From the NCBI GenBank assembly GCA_003260075.1, contig QLIY01000268.1, positions 1 to 64,000 of the forward strand: a stretch of 64,000 nt of DNA, in the 5' to 3' direction. The DNA comes from Phallusia mammillata (taxonomy: Eukaryota; Chordata; Ascidiacea; Phlebobranchia; Ascidiidae). The notes below the pieces were generated by a model. It saw only the letters and a list, made by a program, of their open reading frames with translations. It was not told where the DNA came from and ran no database searches. Positions 15,711 through 31,844 of the stretch are shown in pieces (the stretch's first letter is position 1; every line of letters begins with the position of its first letter). A program made the translations under genes and the position numbers.

Positions 15711-18443
15711 TATTACTCGGAAGTTAGTTCAATGTTCCGTTTAAAATGGTAAAAATAATCTTGCTTTGAAAATATATCAAAAATTGATTTAATTGTTTAT
15801 GTAGTAGTGACATCGTGACAATTTTTAACGACATGAAGCATAGGCTACTATTCGAACAATAACACTTCAAAAATAGTTGAGCTTTTGCATCTTTTACTGT
15901 TCTACGTCACGTTGTGTTAACTGGCACCCAAATATGCTTTGATAACATTGTATAAGATTTGAATTTATGGTCTGAATTACATTGAGAAAGAGCCAAAATA
16001 AAATTTTGCCGCCCCCCCCCCCCGACATGAAGCATAGGCTACTATTCGAACAATAACACTTCAAAAATAGCAGAACTTTTGCATCTTTCTCTGTTCTACG
16101 TCACGTTGTTTAAAATGTTAACTGGCACCAAAATATCCTATGATAACATTGTATAAGATTTGAATTTATGGTTTGATTTACATTGAAAAAGAGCCAAAAT
16201 AAAATTTTCCTGCAATAAACCCAAATTAAACACAAATTCTGATAAATCTAGAACACATCACGACCGGGAAACATGCAAAAAATTGCGCTCAAGGCCAAAA
16301 GCCTGTATTATTTCTCAAGCAAAATTTATGCATCGTACCCATTTTCTTTAAATCTGACCTCCAGATGTCCAACAACAAAGTATCTGGATCTTTCATTAGT
16401 TTATTTTGGAAGAAACGTTGCATTGCCAATTGTTAGTAACTTATCACAGTTCAATACTCGTTGTAAAGTTTACCTGGTTGATTTAATTCATAGTTTTCTT
16501 TATTCCAACTCAGTCTTGCCCTCGCATGCTTTGTTGATCTTGCTAACACCCCTCATTTATAACTTTCGACTCCCTACTTCTTCTTTTCCACAAATAATTG
16601 ACATTTTTGGACGCACATATTTTTTGTAAATTTATGCATCAAAATAACACACTCGTGACGCTCACCAACCGTCATAACACGTCTCATACTGGGAGCATAT
16701 CACGTTTGTAAGCAATTAAGCAATGACATTAAGAAATAAGTTGTTTTAGTTGGCTTTATTAGGAAGCCTTCACAAACAAACAATAATGTTCGTGATGACT
16801 TAAACGTCACGTTTGCGTCAAGAATTCGAATTTGACGCTTAAAATTATTTCACATTTATGCGTTTTAGCCTCATGTTAAGGCTGGTAAAGCATTAAATTT
16901 AACCGAGATATATTATTTTTGTTACTTTTTTAATATACTTTTTCTTAAATGCACACGTCTTGTGAACGGCAAAAGTGACATGAATAATGAAAAAAAAAAC
17001 GATTAGCTTGACATTGCTTCGCAATTTAAGCGTATTTTGTCACCGTTTCAATTCGCGGATTGGAAAATAATGCAATTAAATTACATGCATATGACTCTAG
17101 TTTCTTGCATATTAGTCACGCTTGACAAAGCAATCTCGTCAGCAGTAAAAGCAAATGAATTTACCCAAGTATAGCATTGATGGTTTTCTTTAAACTCTGA
17201 TTTTTATTTCTATGTTTGACACGTATTGTCAGACAAATATTAACAAACAGGTATCGTTGCGCGCACAAACTCTGGAAAACGACATAGTAACCTCACGTTT
17301 GTTAGCCAGTTTACCTTAAATACTTTGGTTCACCTCTTTCAGACATAAAATTTCATGGTATTTAGACGGGGTTGTAGCTAACTACTAGAAGCGGGTACGA
17401 TCATGTTATTGCACTGCAATTTTCATTTCTTAGATATGTGTTTGACATAATCGTCACAGAATGCGTAATCAAAACATTTGGTAGTTTCAAAAACTGAGCT
17501 TCATTAGAGGGATTAAGGAGCCACATGCGGTTCCAGGGCCGCGCGTTGGCAACCTCTGGACCACACTAATCATCGCTTGCATGTAAACGTTGTGAGTTGG
17601 CAAATTTTTGGCATTTGGAATTTTATTGCTTTTCTTCATTTGGATTTAATGCCATGTCGATTCTCCGAACAAAAGTTTATTTTCTGAATATAATATTTCC
17701 TATTTATAGTCTGAATCATTTGTCTGCAGTTTTTTGTTATGTGGTCGTCCAAATTAAAATGCCACTTTATCAAAACAGAGTGGCGTGGTTGGTAATTAAA
17801 GACTTTCTGAGTGCCTTTTGATTGGAATAAAATAAAAGCAATTTTTAGCCCATTTTATGACACTTATCATTTCCCATTATTAAAGTACTCCATTCTTTCG
17901 TAAAATCGATGATACAAAGTACAAACTGCCTTAATTATGGCTTAGTGCTTGCATACGGATTTGCTTTGTCTGCTTTGACAATTTTTGGGATGGCGACGTA
18001 AAACCCCATTCGAACCAAGCATAATTTGTGTTTTACCTAAAACCTTCTGCAGCAACCACCAATTCAGCAACGGCTCACCGCTGAAGACAAAAATATACCA
18101 CAAGCCGGTTACGCTCTTAAACATCTTGTAAAACACTAAAATTATAAAAAGTCGCACAAACCTGTATCTTAAACGATTAGACACTATATAGGGATAAGAA
18201 CCATTAAAAAACGCAGAAACAATGGTCCTTAACAGGTCGAACAAAAGTCCATCAAAATACAAAAAAAAGATAATAAAAACGTACGGAGTAACCGATCAAG
18301 CTACAAATTTCGAAACACTTCAGTACAACAAGAAATTAATTTGTAACTCTCTGTCGAAACCCAAACTCTTCCAGTGTACCAGCCCAGTCGACATATATCT
18401 GCTGTGTAACCTGCAGAGAAACAAATTAACAAATGCCCAAGTG
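15711..18443. other. Spacer upstream of actin B
   Basis: It contains the 182-bp duplication 15830-16011 and 16024-16205, split by twelve C (16012-16023). A block at about 16632-16760 resembles 20165-20240 (ccgtcataacac, then a cgtttgtaagcaatta-like stretch). No exon, RNA gene or CArG box was recognised. Confidence 0.55.
15830..16205 (+). repeat. 182-bp tandem duplication split by a C-run
   Basis: The left copy 15830-16011 and the right copy 16024-16205 share 'gacatgaagcataggctac' at their start and 'ccaaaataaaatttt' near their end, with scattered differences. Twelve C (16012-16023) separate them. The scattered differences suggest either an older duplication or two haplotypes. Confidence 0.75.
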
Positions 18444-18457
18444 CATAGGCGACGAGG

Positions 18458-18527
<70 letters not shown>

Positions 18528-19045
18528 CAGGGTGGCGCCGCCACCTTGGGTTTGCAAAGCACGGTGGCGGCCACTGTGGATATTTTGGTTTGTTTATAGT
18601 GGTAGCGTACGAAACATCGTAAAATCTAAACATAAATTCGTAAAATTTTGTTTTGAAACAAAGGTACTGGCAATATAGCAACAAAACGTGCCTTTAAACT
18701 CAAACCTATTTTGGTTCGTGCCTTATTTATGACATCAAACACACAATTGTTAGCCAATGAATGCTTAGCTATTATTGTGTACAATGCGAATTTAATAAAT
18801 GGTTATTTCAGGTGCCACAAAGCAACAGCAACATTTTTCAAACTTTTCTAAACAAATAATAAACAGCAACGTGTTAAAAAAAACAATACTTCAAACATTT
18901 CGTTTTTTCTAAATTTTGACGAATGGGAAGTTTGTTGGGCTTTGAGTTTGAGCTCTTTGTAGTTGCATACTTTAGTGACGTCACATTTTGTGATGTCATA
19001 CTTTATGTCCGCCACCTTGCATTTTTGTGAAACTCGGCGCCTATG
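18444..19045. mobile_element. hAT-type MITE containing a 68-base C-run
   Basis: Terminal repeats CATAGGCG and CGCCTATG are flanked by a perfect 8-bp duplication CCCAAGTG (18436-18443 and 19046-19053). The interior holds a C-run at 18459-18526 just inside the left end and no coding frame. A G/C homopolymer next to a terminus is unusual for this class. Confidence 0.7.
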
Positions 19046-19146
19046 CCCAAGTGCGCAAAGACTTCCGCGCGCCATTAAAAGTTTAGCAAACATTTTAATA
19101 GGAATAGTTGCTATAATTAAGTTTAACGAGAAAAGTGACACAATTC

Positions 19147-19720
19147 AACAAACAGGATTTGCAATCACACATTTGTCACAATTTATTACATTTAAAGCAA
19201 AACATTTTATGTTTTTTCTGATGGTTTAGAACAGCGGTTCTCAAACAGGGGTCCGCGGTATTTTAGAGGTCCGTGGGGCAATTTTGTGGGACCGCAAAAA
19301 GGTTGAAGTAATTCTTTGACCTTATTTGGCGTCAGTTTGTGTCACTAAATAAGTTTAAATCATAGTAGAATTAAGAATCGACTGAATCCATTGCTAAACA
19401 ATTAGCCTTTATTGCATGCAACTAACAAAAATGCAATTGTTGCACAATCGTAATGTTTTTTGTCTTGTCTGTGATGTCTTTTAATAATGGTCATGCGCAA
19501 CTTTGCATTGCTAGCTAAATTCCTGCAATCAACTTTCGTTTTTCTGAAATACACGTTCAGGCTAAATGATCGCGAACCCTCGAAATAATGGCAAAGGGAC
19601 CGTTTTTCAAAAATAATGAAAAAGTTTGAGAACCACTGGTTTAGAAGCACTTGCGATGTGTAAAAATTGGTCCGGATTGGTCGTACTTTTGTTTTGTGAA
19701 TGTCATCATAAGGTGGTGAC
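19147..19720 (-). pseudogene. Relic of actin exon 7 and 3' region with a MITE at the stop codon
   Basis: On the - strand, 19641-19718 reads as a decayed actin C-terminus (frame KQKYDQSGPIFTHRKCF, against [17 protein letters not shown]). The flank at 19147-19231 resembles the actin F 3' region (ttgcaatcacacatttgtca...aatttattacattt). The MITE 19232-19638 is inserted at the stop codon and duplicates GTTTAGAA. The remaining exons are not found upstream, so this is a dead fragment. Confidence 0.75.
19232..19638. mobile_element. hAT-type MITE inserted in the actin relic
   Basis: The element begins CAGCGGTTCTCAAACAGG and ends AAGTTTGAGAACCACTG, 407 bp. Perfect 8-bp flanks GTTTAGAA lie at 19224-19231 and 19639-19646. 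The interior is rich in GGTCCG and CGGACC-type motifs shared with other copies in the window. No transposase frame is present. Confidence 0.9.
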
Positions 19721-20261
19721 AAACGTAAGAACAAAAAATTGATATAAAACACGACACATAAAGGACTCGAAATATTTTACATCCTGAATTGTACTTCTTT
19801 TTGTAGGACTGCAGTGAATAGCACGATGCAGCATTTACCTTCATGGTCAGTTTCTTACTGTAAACTTAAAGCGTTCAATCTAAAAGGTGTAGGGGTAGGC
19901 CCTAATTGACCCTTTTTTGTTGGAACTTCTGCATGAATAAGCACGACTGACTGGGCCCACATACATTTTGGCAAGAGGGGCAAATTTGACACATATTTAC
20001 GATATCAAACAAATATGTAAATGTAGGCATAAAATACTGTACAACAAAAACCTGAAACACTCTACAATATTAAAAATCCGCACACAGCCACGCATCAATC
20101 ACGCACGTATAATTTACAATTTGCTTACCGACGCCAAATGTTCCTGGAGTTTCTCCAAAAATAACATTCGTGACAATCAACCGTCATAACACATTTTTCA
20201 CTGAACGGATGTCATGTTTGTCAGCAATTAAACAATGGCAAGCGGGATTAATGGAAAGTCC

Positions 20262-21066
20262 CAGGGTTGGGTAACGAGTCCTATCAGTCGAGTCTCAAGT
20301 CAAGTCAAAGCAGTAGGGGTTCGAGTCTCAAGTCGAGTCAAGTCAAATGAGGTTCGAGTCTCAAGTCGAGTCAAGTCATTGGCGGTTCGAGTCAAGGCAA
20401 GTCCCAAAAAGCTTTTGCAAGGAAAGGTTAAAGGTTTAGATAGTTAATCTATTTGAATGGTTCATCGCGACTTTTTACCTAAAAACGGGCACCGCTTCAT
20501 TACAGTGAACAAATCCCATCAACGTCCCCTTCTTAGAGTAGGGTCAACTTTAATGAAACACGTTAATTGATACTCATTAAACAGCGTGGAAAAGAACGTC
20601 AATCTGTTCAAAGAAGTTTTTGAAACCCAAAAATTTATATTTTACTGCATGCGCTAGAGCTGGAGCGTTTGTTCAGTAACATAAGCGCTTAAAAGAGAAT
20701 ACTTGACATGTACTGCGTTCGCGTACCTTAACCCAAGCAATAAGTACCACGCTTAATGCCAGCGTAAGGAAGTTTGTGCATGTAGCAGCGACTTCGATAC
20801 GTTAAAATTAAGCAAAAATAACTTCGCATGGCACAGTAAATTGCTGTTGTTGTTTGGTTAAAGCCAACTGAACAGGTTTTCCATTACACGAAATTCCGTT
20901 TTGTTGGTGAAATAACGAGTCCGAGTCCGAGTCGAGTCTCTACTAAGACGAGTCCAAGTCAAGTCGAGTCTTTTCACAACTGAGACTCGAGTCAAGTCAA
21001 GTCTTTTAAAAAGGTGACTTCAGTCGGACTCGAGTCGAGTCACTGACTCGAGTCTCCCCATCACTG
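20262..21066. mobile_element. hAT-like element rich in GAGTC/AAGTC repeats
   Basis: It begins CAGGGTTGGGTAACGAGTCC, ends GAGTCTCCCCATCACTG, and has arrays of GAGTC and AAGTC pentamers at both ends (20270-20410 and 20915-21060). The left flank GAAAGTCC (20254-20261) recurs after the end of the second assembled copy (22484-22491), which supports an 8-bp duplication. The interior has no coding signal. Confidence 0.75.
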
Positions 21067-21068
21067 GN

Positions 21069-22483
21069 CAAAACATTTTATGTTTTTTCTGATGGTTTAG
21101 AACAGCGGTTCTCAAACAGGGGTCCGCGGTATTTTAGAGGTCCGTGGGGCAATTTTGTGGGACCGCAAAAAGGTTGAAGTAATTCTTTGACCTTATTTGG
21201 CGTCAGTTTGTGTCACTAAATAAGTTTAAATCATAGTAGAATTAAGAATCGACTGAATCCATTGCTAAACAATTAGCCTTTATTGCATGCAACTAACAAA
21301 AATGCAATTGTTGCACAATCGTAATGTTTTTTGTCTTGTCTGTGATGTCTTTTAATAATGGTCATGCGCAACTTTGCATTGCTAGCTAAATTCCTGCAAT
21401 CAACTTTCGTTTTTCTGAAATACACGTTCAGGCTAAATGATCGCGAACCCTCGAAATAATGGCAAAGGGACCGTTTTTCAAAAATAATGAAAAAGTTTGA
21501 GAACCACTGGTTTAGAAGCACTTGCGATGTGTAAAAATTGGTCCGGATTGGTCGTACTTTTGTTTTGTGAATGTCATCATAAGGTGGTGACAAACGTAAG
21601 AACAAAAAATTGATATAAAACACGACACATAAAGGACTCGAAATATTTTACATCCTGAATTGTACTTCTTTTTGTAGGACTGCAGTGAATAGCACGATGC
21701 AGCATTTACCTTCATGGTCAGTTTCTTACTGTAAACTTAAAGCGTTCAATCTAAAAGGTGTAGGGGTAGGCCCTAATTGACCCTTTTTTGTTGGAACTTC
21801 TGCATGAATAAGCACGACTGACTGGGCCCACATACATTTTGGCAAGAGGGGCAAATTTGACACATATTTACGATATCAAACAAATATGTAAATGTAGGCA
21901 TAAAATACTGTACAACAAAAACCTGAAACACTCTACAATATTAAAAATCCGCACACAGCCACGCATCAATCACGCACGTATAATTTACAATTTGCTTACC
22001 GACGCCAAATGTTCCTGGATCTGTTCAAAGAAGTTTTTGAAACCCAAAAATTTATATTTTACTGCATGCGCTAGAGCTGGAGCGTTTGTTCAGTAACATA
22101 AGCGCTTAAAAGAGAATACTTGACATGTACTGCGTTCGCGTACCTTAACCCAAGCAATAAGTACCACGCTTAATGCCAGCGTAAGGAAGTTTGTGCATGT
22201 AGCAGCGACTTCGATACGTTAAAATTAAGCAAAAATAACTTCGCATGGCACAGTAAATTGCTGTTGTTGTTTGGTTAAAGCCAACTGAACAGGTTTTCCA
22301 TTACACGAAATTCCGTTTTGTTGGTGAAATAACGAGTCCGAGTCCGAGTCGAGTCTCTACTAAGACGAGTCCAAGTCAAGTCGAGTCTTTTCACAACTGA
22401 GACTCGAGTCAAGTCAAGTCTTTTAAAAAGGTGACTCGAGTCGGACTCGAGTCGAGTCACTGACTCGAGTCTCCCCATCACTG
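21069..22483. repeat. Second assembled copy of 19198-21066, lacking 454 bp
   Basis: After the N at 21068 the sequence repeats 19198-20148 almost base for base (offset 1871), skips 20149-20602, and then repeats 20603-21066 (offset 1417). It therefore includes a second copy of the actin relic (about 21512-21589) and of its MITE (21103-21509), and the right part of the GAGTC-rich element. The N and the near identity fit two haplotypes placed end to end better than a real tandem duplication. Confidence 0.85.
21103..21509. mobile_element. Second copy of the 19232-19638 MITE
   Basis: Identical in structure to the first copy, including the GTTTAGAA flanks. Its presence follows from the larger repeat that starts after the N at 21068, so it is probably the same insertion on the other haplotype. 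Confidence 0.85.
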
Positions 22484-24321
22484 GAAAGTCCCGTGAATGA
22501 GTCCCGGTTATAAGCGCGGAAAGTCACACGAGAAGAGAATTTAAACGTGTTTCCTAACAGCTTTCAACAAGATGTCAACAGATGGGTGTTTTGCGGATCT
22601 TATAGAGCAAACACATGGAATACAGAACAAAGAAGACGGTTTTTACAGAAACTCCGGTTTAAATGCAGAAATACGACACAAATTTACCAACTGTTGTGAT
22701 AACCGGATGAAGTGAACAAGTAAACAACAAGGGAACTCGACTCCCAGCAAATACTGTGACACACATGTACAATCATCACCACAATGCGTCCTTATGACGT
22801 CGCACACAGTCAAATATAGGATTAGATCACGCTTCACGTGATGATGCAACACAGGAATAGTGCGTAAACAAAATAAAAAATGCGTAAAAACTTTAACATC
22901 CTGACTAATTATATAGGACAATTGTTGTAAAAGAGAATGAAATATTACGTCAACGCAGTAAAATCCACATCAATTATATTTTACCATTTAAGTGACTGTC
23001 ATTTAAGAGTCATAAACCCATATCTGAGTCGATTTACCAATAACAATTGTTAAAACGAGAAACATACCTTTCCAATGCAACGGGCACAGCAACATACTTC
23101 ACGGGTATCAGTGACGAAAAGAAGTTATCATACAAAACTGACATTTGATTGTTACGTCACACAATGCAATAGAAAGGAGCAAAAGTTGCAGGGAAGAAAA
23201 GCAAAAATCAATGGAAATCAGCAATCACCGACAAATAAGATGTAACAGTTAAGTTGTTTCGTTGGCTTTATTAGAAAGCCTGACCAAGCCAATTTTCCAA
23301 CATTAGTGCCATTCGTGGAAAAAAACATCACTTTTTGCGGATTTTGAATTGTAAAATCTGGCTTGAAATAGGAAGTTTTCACAGTAAGCCTAGTCTGGAT
23401 AATAAACGTAAAACAAAACGACAAACATTATTGCTCATATTCATTTAAGATTTTTACATTACGAAAAATTACGACATGCACCATAATATCAAATTCTGTT
23501 TGTTGTCGTTTTTTGTTTTTTTTTTAAAAAAGCAAGAATTGCATTGCAGTCATTTCATTTTACATTTAACAAGCATTTTTAACGAAACTGAGTGCCAGTT
23601 TGATGTGAAATTTAAAACCACATTTCCAAGACTTTGTTTCACATCTTGGCTCCTAAATTGCCAAGAAACTCGGAATTGCGACTTGAAGTGACCGAAGCCA
23701 CGAGATAGTGCTGGGCTGATCGTATCAGATCCGATGCCAAACTGAAATCAACCTGCAAGACGTATTCGGACACTCAGCAAATCGGTGTGGACAGGCCCTA
23801 CAAAAGGGTGGTGTAGCCGGTGCGCCGTACCGGGGCCAATAATTATTCGGAAAATGAAAAATGACACAGTTTTTTCCGTTAGCAATGTCAACGGTAACAT
23901 TTATTGCAGTACAAGTCGTGTAAGTTATGGGCCAAAGTTATAAAGCAACAGTTGCCTTTTTCACTCCGGACCGGATAAGTATAATAATGGTTCGCGAGGC
24001 CGAATGGTTTACATGTCCCTCCAAACTTGCCCCACAGGCGATTTTCAAGAAATGGTCTCTTCTACAATCCTATTTAAAGTCTCGTAGTACGACTTTTAAG
24101 TTGTGTAGTTAATCCCATCTTACCAGCAATGCTTCTGTATTACGTCACAAGTGATAAAGGCAATTGTTCGCTCACAATTAACACTTGTAGTTATTTCTAC
24201 AAACTGACGTTGCATCAAAGAGCGTTGTAATCCGATGAAACGAGTAAAAATTAATTGTACATGTTATAGCAGAAGCGCATGCATTAAAATTTAGGAATTT
24301 TAGGTTTTCAAAACTCTAAAT

Positions 24322-24761
24322 CAGGGCTGTGCAACATTTCGTCGGTGGGTCAAATAACCAATTTTGGACATCAAGTGAAGGCCACACGATTTTTTTCACG
24401 TACACAATAAATTTAAAATTCTTCCAAAGCATCAAGACATTTATTTTCTAAAACAGAGTTTCGCCGGAACGCTGTCTTTCACAACAAAATAATTGTTTAC
24501 TAGACAAAGGAAATTATTACGTCACATTTGGTGAAGTACTTTCAAACTGCTGTGTGGCCCACCAGTTGGAAAACGCTGATTTAGATTTTACTTGTTACGT
24601 ATAGTATAGCAACTTAGGAGATTTGCCAAAAAATAGTGAAATATTTGCAGAATTTCCGCAAGAATTACATATTTCCTTTAAATCAGTGTGTCGGTGAGGG
24701 CCACACTAAATAGCTTGGCGGGTCTGATTGTGGCCAGCGGACCACCTGTTGCACACCGCTG
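24322..24761. mobile_element. hAT-type MITE
   Basis: Begins CAGGGCTGTGCAACA and ends TGTTGCACACCGCTG, 440 bp. Flanks CTCTAAAT (24314-24321) and CTCTAAAC (24762-24769) match at seven of eight positions. There is no coding frame. Confidence 0.8.
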
Positions 24762-25138
24762 CTCTAAACGTTTGACGTTCATGTGCAAGCTGTTTAATTA
24801 GTGTCAATTACCATTGGCCAACATGCTTTTGTTTGTATTGGTTCACGAATGAAAGTATTAAACGCTTGATCATCTGTGCATAAACCGTAGTGCAACTAAA
24901 CAAACTATTCTAGAAATGACTTTAGTCTTCAAAGGGGGGTAGGGGCAGAAATTGACTTGCACCAGCATATTTTTCTTCTTCTAGATGTCAAAAATGTCCT
25001 GTTTTATCATATTTTTAAGTAAAGCACTAAAACCCAAAATATCAATTGACCCAGGTATAATTTTAATTGCTCCAGTTATAAATCTTCGAGTAACATACGC
25101 TCAACATAACCAAGCAAGAACATGACTTCAGTGGTGGG

Positions 25139-25306
25139 ATTCAATTTTTTGTCAGCCGGTTCTATCACAAAAGTCATATTTTTTCACCAGGTTCTGTTCA
25201 GAAGTCCATTGACAGTAACCAGCATTGCTAACCGGTTCGCTGATCTCGTAAAATTTCGTGAGACGGTTCTATAGAACCGGTGCGAAACGGCTGAATCCCA
25301 CCACTG
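25139..25306. mobile_element. Short 168-bp hAT-type MITE
   Basis: Begins CAGTGGTGGGATTCAATT and ends CTGAATCCCACCACTG. Flanks CATGACTT and TATGACTT match at seven of eight positions. The interior contains AACCGGTTCGCTGATCTCGT. A second copy, split by a nested insertion, lies at 32298-32810. Confidence 0.85.
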
Positions 25307-25461
25307 TATGACTTGTAATTTAACAACCTTTACACATTGTTACATTTACAACTCAACATCATATTACATATCGACGAATCAAAGTCGTCATTAAACAAGA
25401 TTGTCCGAATATATGTAGTTTACATAAGCAACGATAGGATAACTTATTGTTATCTAATAAT

Positions 25462-28534
<3,073 letters not shown>

Positions 28535-28957
28535 TGTTCAACGAAATTAGTGAATATTTGGTTAAACAAATAAAATGTTCTGGAACGAAATTGTTATGAA
28601 AACATATTTTAAACAAACCACATGATGGCAAATCCCAAAAGTCACAAACCTAAACTTAAAACCGAAATCCGATTCACAGTTCTCTTTTACAGTTATATTT
28701 GTCCTGTGCTAAAATGAACGCAGCTCTATTGAAACAATTGAATTGCTCCCGCATTTTTGGCTAGTTCAATTACCTAGCTTACCCAAAGAAATACCCAAAG
28801 AAATGGTTTGTCCATTTACTTACCGCTGCTGCATTTGTTTTGCTGCGGATACATGTTTAGCAATTATCACTAATTATCCGTTTCCTGTATATTTTCGCGT
28901 TTCACAGGAATCAAAACACAAACGTTTGCAACTGGGCCGAACAGAAGCGTTTCGATA

Positions 28958-28967
28958 CCATACATGG
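28958..28967 (-). promoter_or_regulatory. Degenerate CArG box upstream of actin C
   Basis: CCATACATGG differs from the SRF consensus at one inner base. It lies 424 bp before the start codon within a block shared with gene D (gaagcgtttcgatacc before it, gcctctgcgatcaat after it). Confidence 0.5.
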
Positions 28968-30892
28968 TCTTAAAATCGCCTCTGCGATCAATTTTCACTG
29001 TGTGTAAAACTGATGTCACCATTCGCTTATTTCCGGTTTATGTGCCGAAACGCACCCACCCTGTCCAAAAAAAAAACAAGTTATTAAGTGAGACGGTTTT
29101 GTAAAACATGATAACAATATAAATTTTCCTGCAGAGAAATCTGAATATTGCAGCAGTTTAGTATACTGTCTTTTATTCCCACGCTAATGTCATTGGTTGT
29201 AAGATATTGTAGGAGGTGAAAACTACATAAAAATGGTACGGGTCCTTTACTAATGCACATGCAAAAAGTAACAACAATTGGTCTATTATTTATCATCATT
29301 TGATTCTTAAACAATGCTATTCTGCTCCCATGGTACAATATAAACACTATCACAGAATGTTGTCGTTCACATATTTCTTTCAACTAAGTGACAGAAATAT
29401 AAAAAACATATGTTAAAGGGTGAAAAAGAATAAGAAATCACAATATGTGTCAGGCTGCAGAAGTGAGCAAGGCACATATAAAACTGAAGAAGGACAATCC
29501 AAACCAAAAGTCATCAACATGACCAACATGTACAAAATCTCACAATGTACAAAATGTGAGTATTGCAGTTTGCGTCAGCTCCAGAAAAATTACCGGCACA
29601 TGGTAGAACCTGTCAAACTGTAGTGTACGTAATCATTTTGCAGCTTTGTGCAAAGAAGGGTACAACGTCTACATGTAGCCTAGGTTGATTGCATGGACTT
29701 ACACCTGTTGGAGCAAGTAAACAGATTCTTTACAATTTTGACATTTGACCTTTATCAGGGTAAGCAACCAGCAAAGATAAAGTGAGCATGTTAGTTATAA
29801 AACAATCAAGTCCCAAAAGTCTACCATGAAGTCAATGTTTTCCTGTTTCACATTTTTACAAAAAAAAAAAAAGTTGGTCAAGAAACAAAAAAAAAATTTC
29901 GTTTGTTGACGCCCGCAATATACAGCTCTTTGTATCAAGTTAAATTGAGTAAAACAGGGTCATGCAAAAGAACCAAGTATCCAATTACTACCAGATGCTG
30001 TTGTTGTACAACATCATCGCAAAATGCTTTAATTAGAGACAAACGAACAGACTGCCTGGAAAAGCTGTCTAAAGTGTATTTTTTTAATAGATTGGTTGTG
30101 TGAGTTGTGTGTTTGGGCTTAAGCCGTCGCTGCTTCCCTTTGTTCTGATACGTCAGTAAACTTATGCCCAGCCACGCGTGCGCATGTTGGGGGAATTTAG
30201 TGTCCACCAGTATATGTTCATTTTCCACAGAAGTAATGCAAAATGAAGTAGCTTTTCGTTGACTAAAGAAACGAATAGTATTCACATACCAATCGTCAAT
30301 TTAGGCATTTTTTGAATTACAAAAGCGCCGCAAATTGTTGATAAGTTTACATTTTTTTACCTACTTAATTATTCGCCCCATTTCAAACATATAAAGACTG
30401 AATGACGGTAAGAAGTGATGTGTATGGTGATATTAAATGTGATAATGCCTTGTAGCCCCAGTCACATAACGCCTTTTAATGCGGTAACGTTGCGTTGCTT
30501 TTTCCGGTTTGTTGATTTGCTTAGTGCTATTGTATTGCTATGTTAAACCAAGCGAAATAAAATCATCTTTCATCTCATAATAATGATGTCATCATCGAAA
30601 ATTAGCTAAATGTGCGACTGACGTGAGTTTGGTGTCAAACCGAAGTCGACGGTGCTGTGTCGGTGTATTGGAAAGGCGTGTTTATCGTGTACAGGTTTTT
30701 TTAAGGTTTGGTTTGGGTGACCGCTAAGTAGTTTTAAGAGACCGCAAGTGTTTCATTTAAATACCAAAAAATAGCCATATTTGCTTAAACGAATTATTTA
30801 TTAGGTTACTGGCAAATTTTGTGAAACCGCTGGAGAAATTTGGGGGACCGTTTCGGTGGTATCGTCACGTGAAGCGTGACCAAATTCTATAT

Positions 30893-31412
30893 CAGGGCTA
30901 CTCAAATGGCGGACCGCGGTCCAATATCCGGACCATTGGGGCGCTGGATGTGGACCTCGACGGTCAAAAAAATTTTTCAAAATCTTATATGCGAGGTCAG
31001 ATTGTGCAACTGTGACGAAAAAAAACTTTCATGAAATGTTCCACTACACAATTAACTCAATGGCGATTGTTTGTGCACAATTTTATTTGTGATGTAATAA
31101 CCTGGACCATTGCCATCCGGAGTAATCCTGCAAAAACTATAGTTTTTTTCTGTAGAAAAAATATGTTTAGTATGATGTTGTGCCAATATACTTTTGCAAG
31201 GAACAGATTTAGGCATAAAGCCGAGTTCAAGCTTTTGTTTTGCTGAAATAAGCATTCGGATCGAACAAATGAGTTCATCTTGGACGCAATCCTCCCTATT
31301 AGCAAAACCTAAATTGACCAAAACAAGATTACGTTTGCATTACTTACAGAAGTGCCCAGATCTCGGTAATTTTTACTTTTTTATCTGGATCAAAATTATT
31401 TGAGTAGCCCTG
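30893..31412. mobile_element. hAT-type MITE
   Basis: Begins CAGGGCTACTCAAATGG and ends TTATTTGAGTAGCCCTG, 520 bp, with a perfect 8-bp duplication TTCTATAT (30885-30892 and 31413-31420). The frames inside show no transposase features. Confidence 0.9.
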
Positions 31413-31844
31413 TTCTATATGTTACATCACCGTTAAACACATTTTTATGTTTTCTATGTTCCCGCCAGTAGTCTTTCACTTGGTTGGTTGACGCAATGTT
31501 GTGCAACCCTGGGATATTATCTGTCACAGTCTAGTTAAGTGACGTCACAACATTGGTATTGTTTCACTGACATCACTATTTGGCAGCGTAACTGCCTCGC
31601 GGACATTAGTGACTGAAAGTTGTAAAGACAGCACGTGCTTACCTTAAGTAACTGGTACTGTTCGTTTTTGTGTTTATGCGGTTAGGCGTAAGCGTGGACA
31701 TTGATTCAAACTACTGCAAGACGCTTGCATTTCTGTACCGGTGAGCAACTGCAAAAATATACTGTTAAAGTGATTGTTTGTAGCTTCTTGGTGTGCAGTG
31801 GATTATAACTTGATTTCGTAATTCGCGGAACTTTGAATTGACTT

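Larger units (their letters stand above)
22492..25461. other. Spacer downstream of actin C
   Basis: It contains two hAT-type MITEs (24322-24761 and 25139-25306). It also holds a repeat at about 23935-24200 whose reverse complement recurs at about 33030-33350. No exon is recognised. Confidence 0.6.

Noticed and set aside
18222-18684. Long poly-Pro and poly-Gly reading frames across the C/G-runs (also at 5864, 6508, 33028 and 47138)
   Set aside because: They exist only because a homopolymer has no stop codons; the flanking residues show no conserved features.
20270-21060. GAGTC/AAGTC short repeats resembling an array
   Set aside because: They are irregular pentamers inside the terminal regions of a hAT-like element, without unique spacers; not a CRISPR array.
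23476-23691. 71-codon frame and other short frames between 22.5 and 25 kb
   Set aside because: Low-complexity or repeat-derived, with no family features and no splice context.
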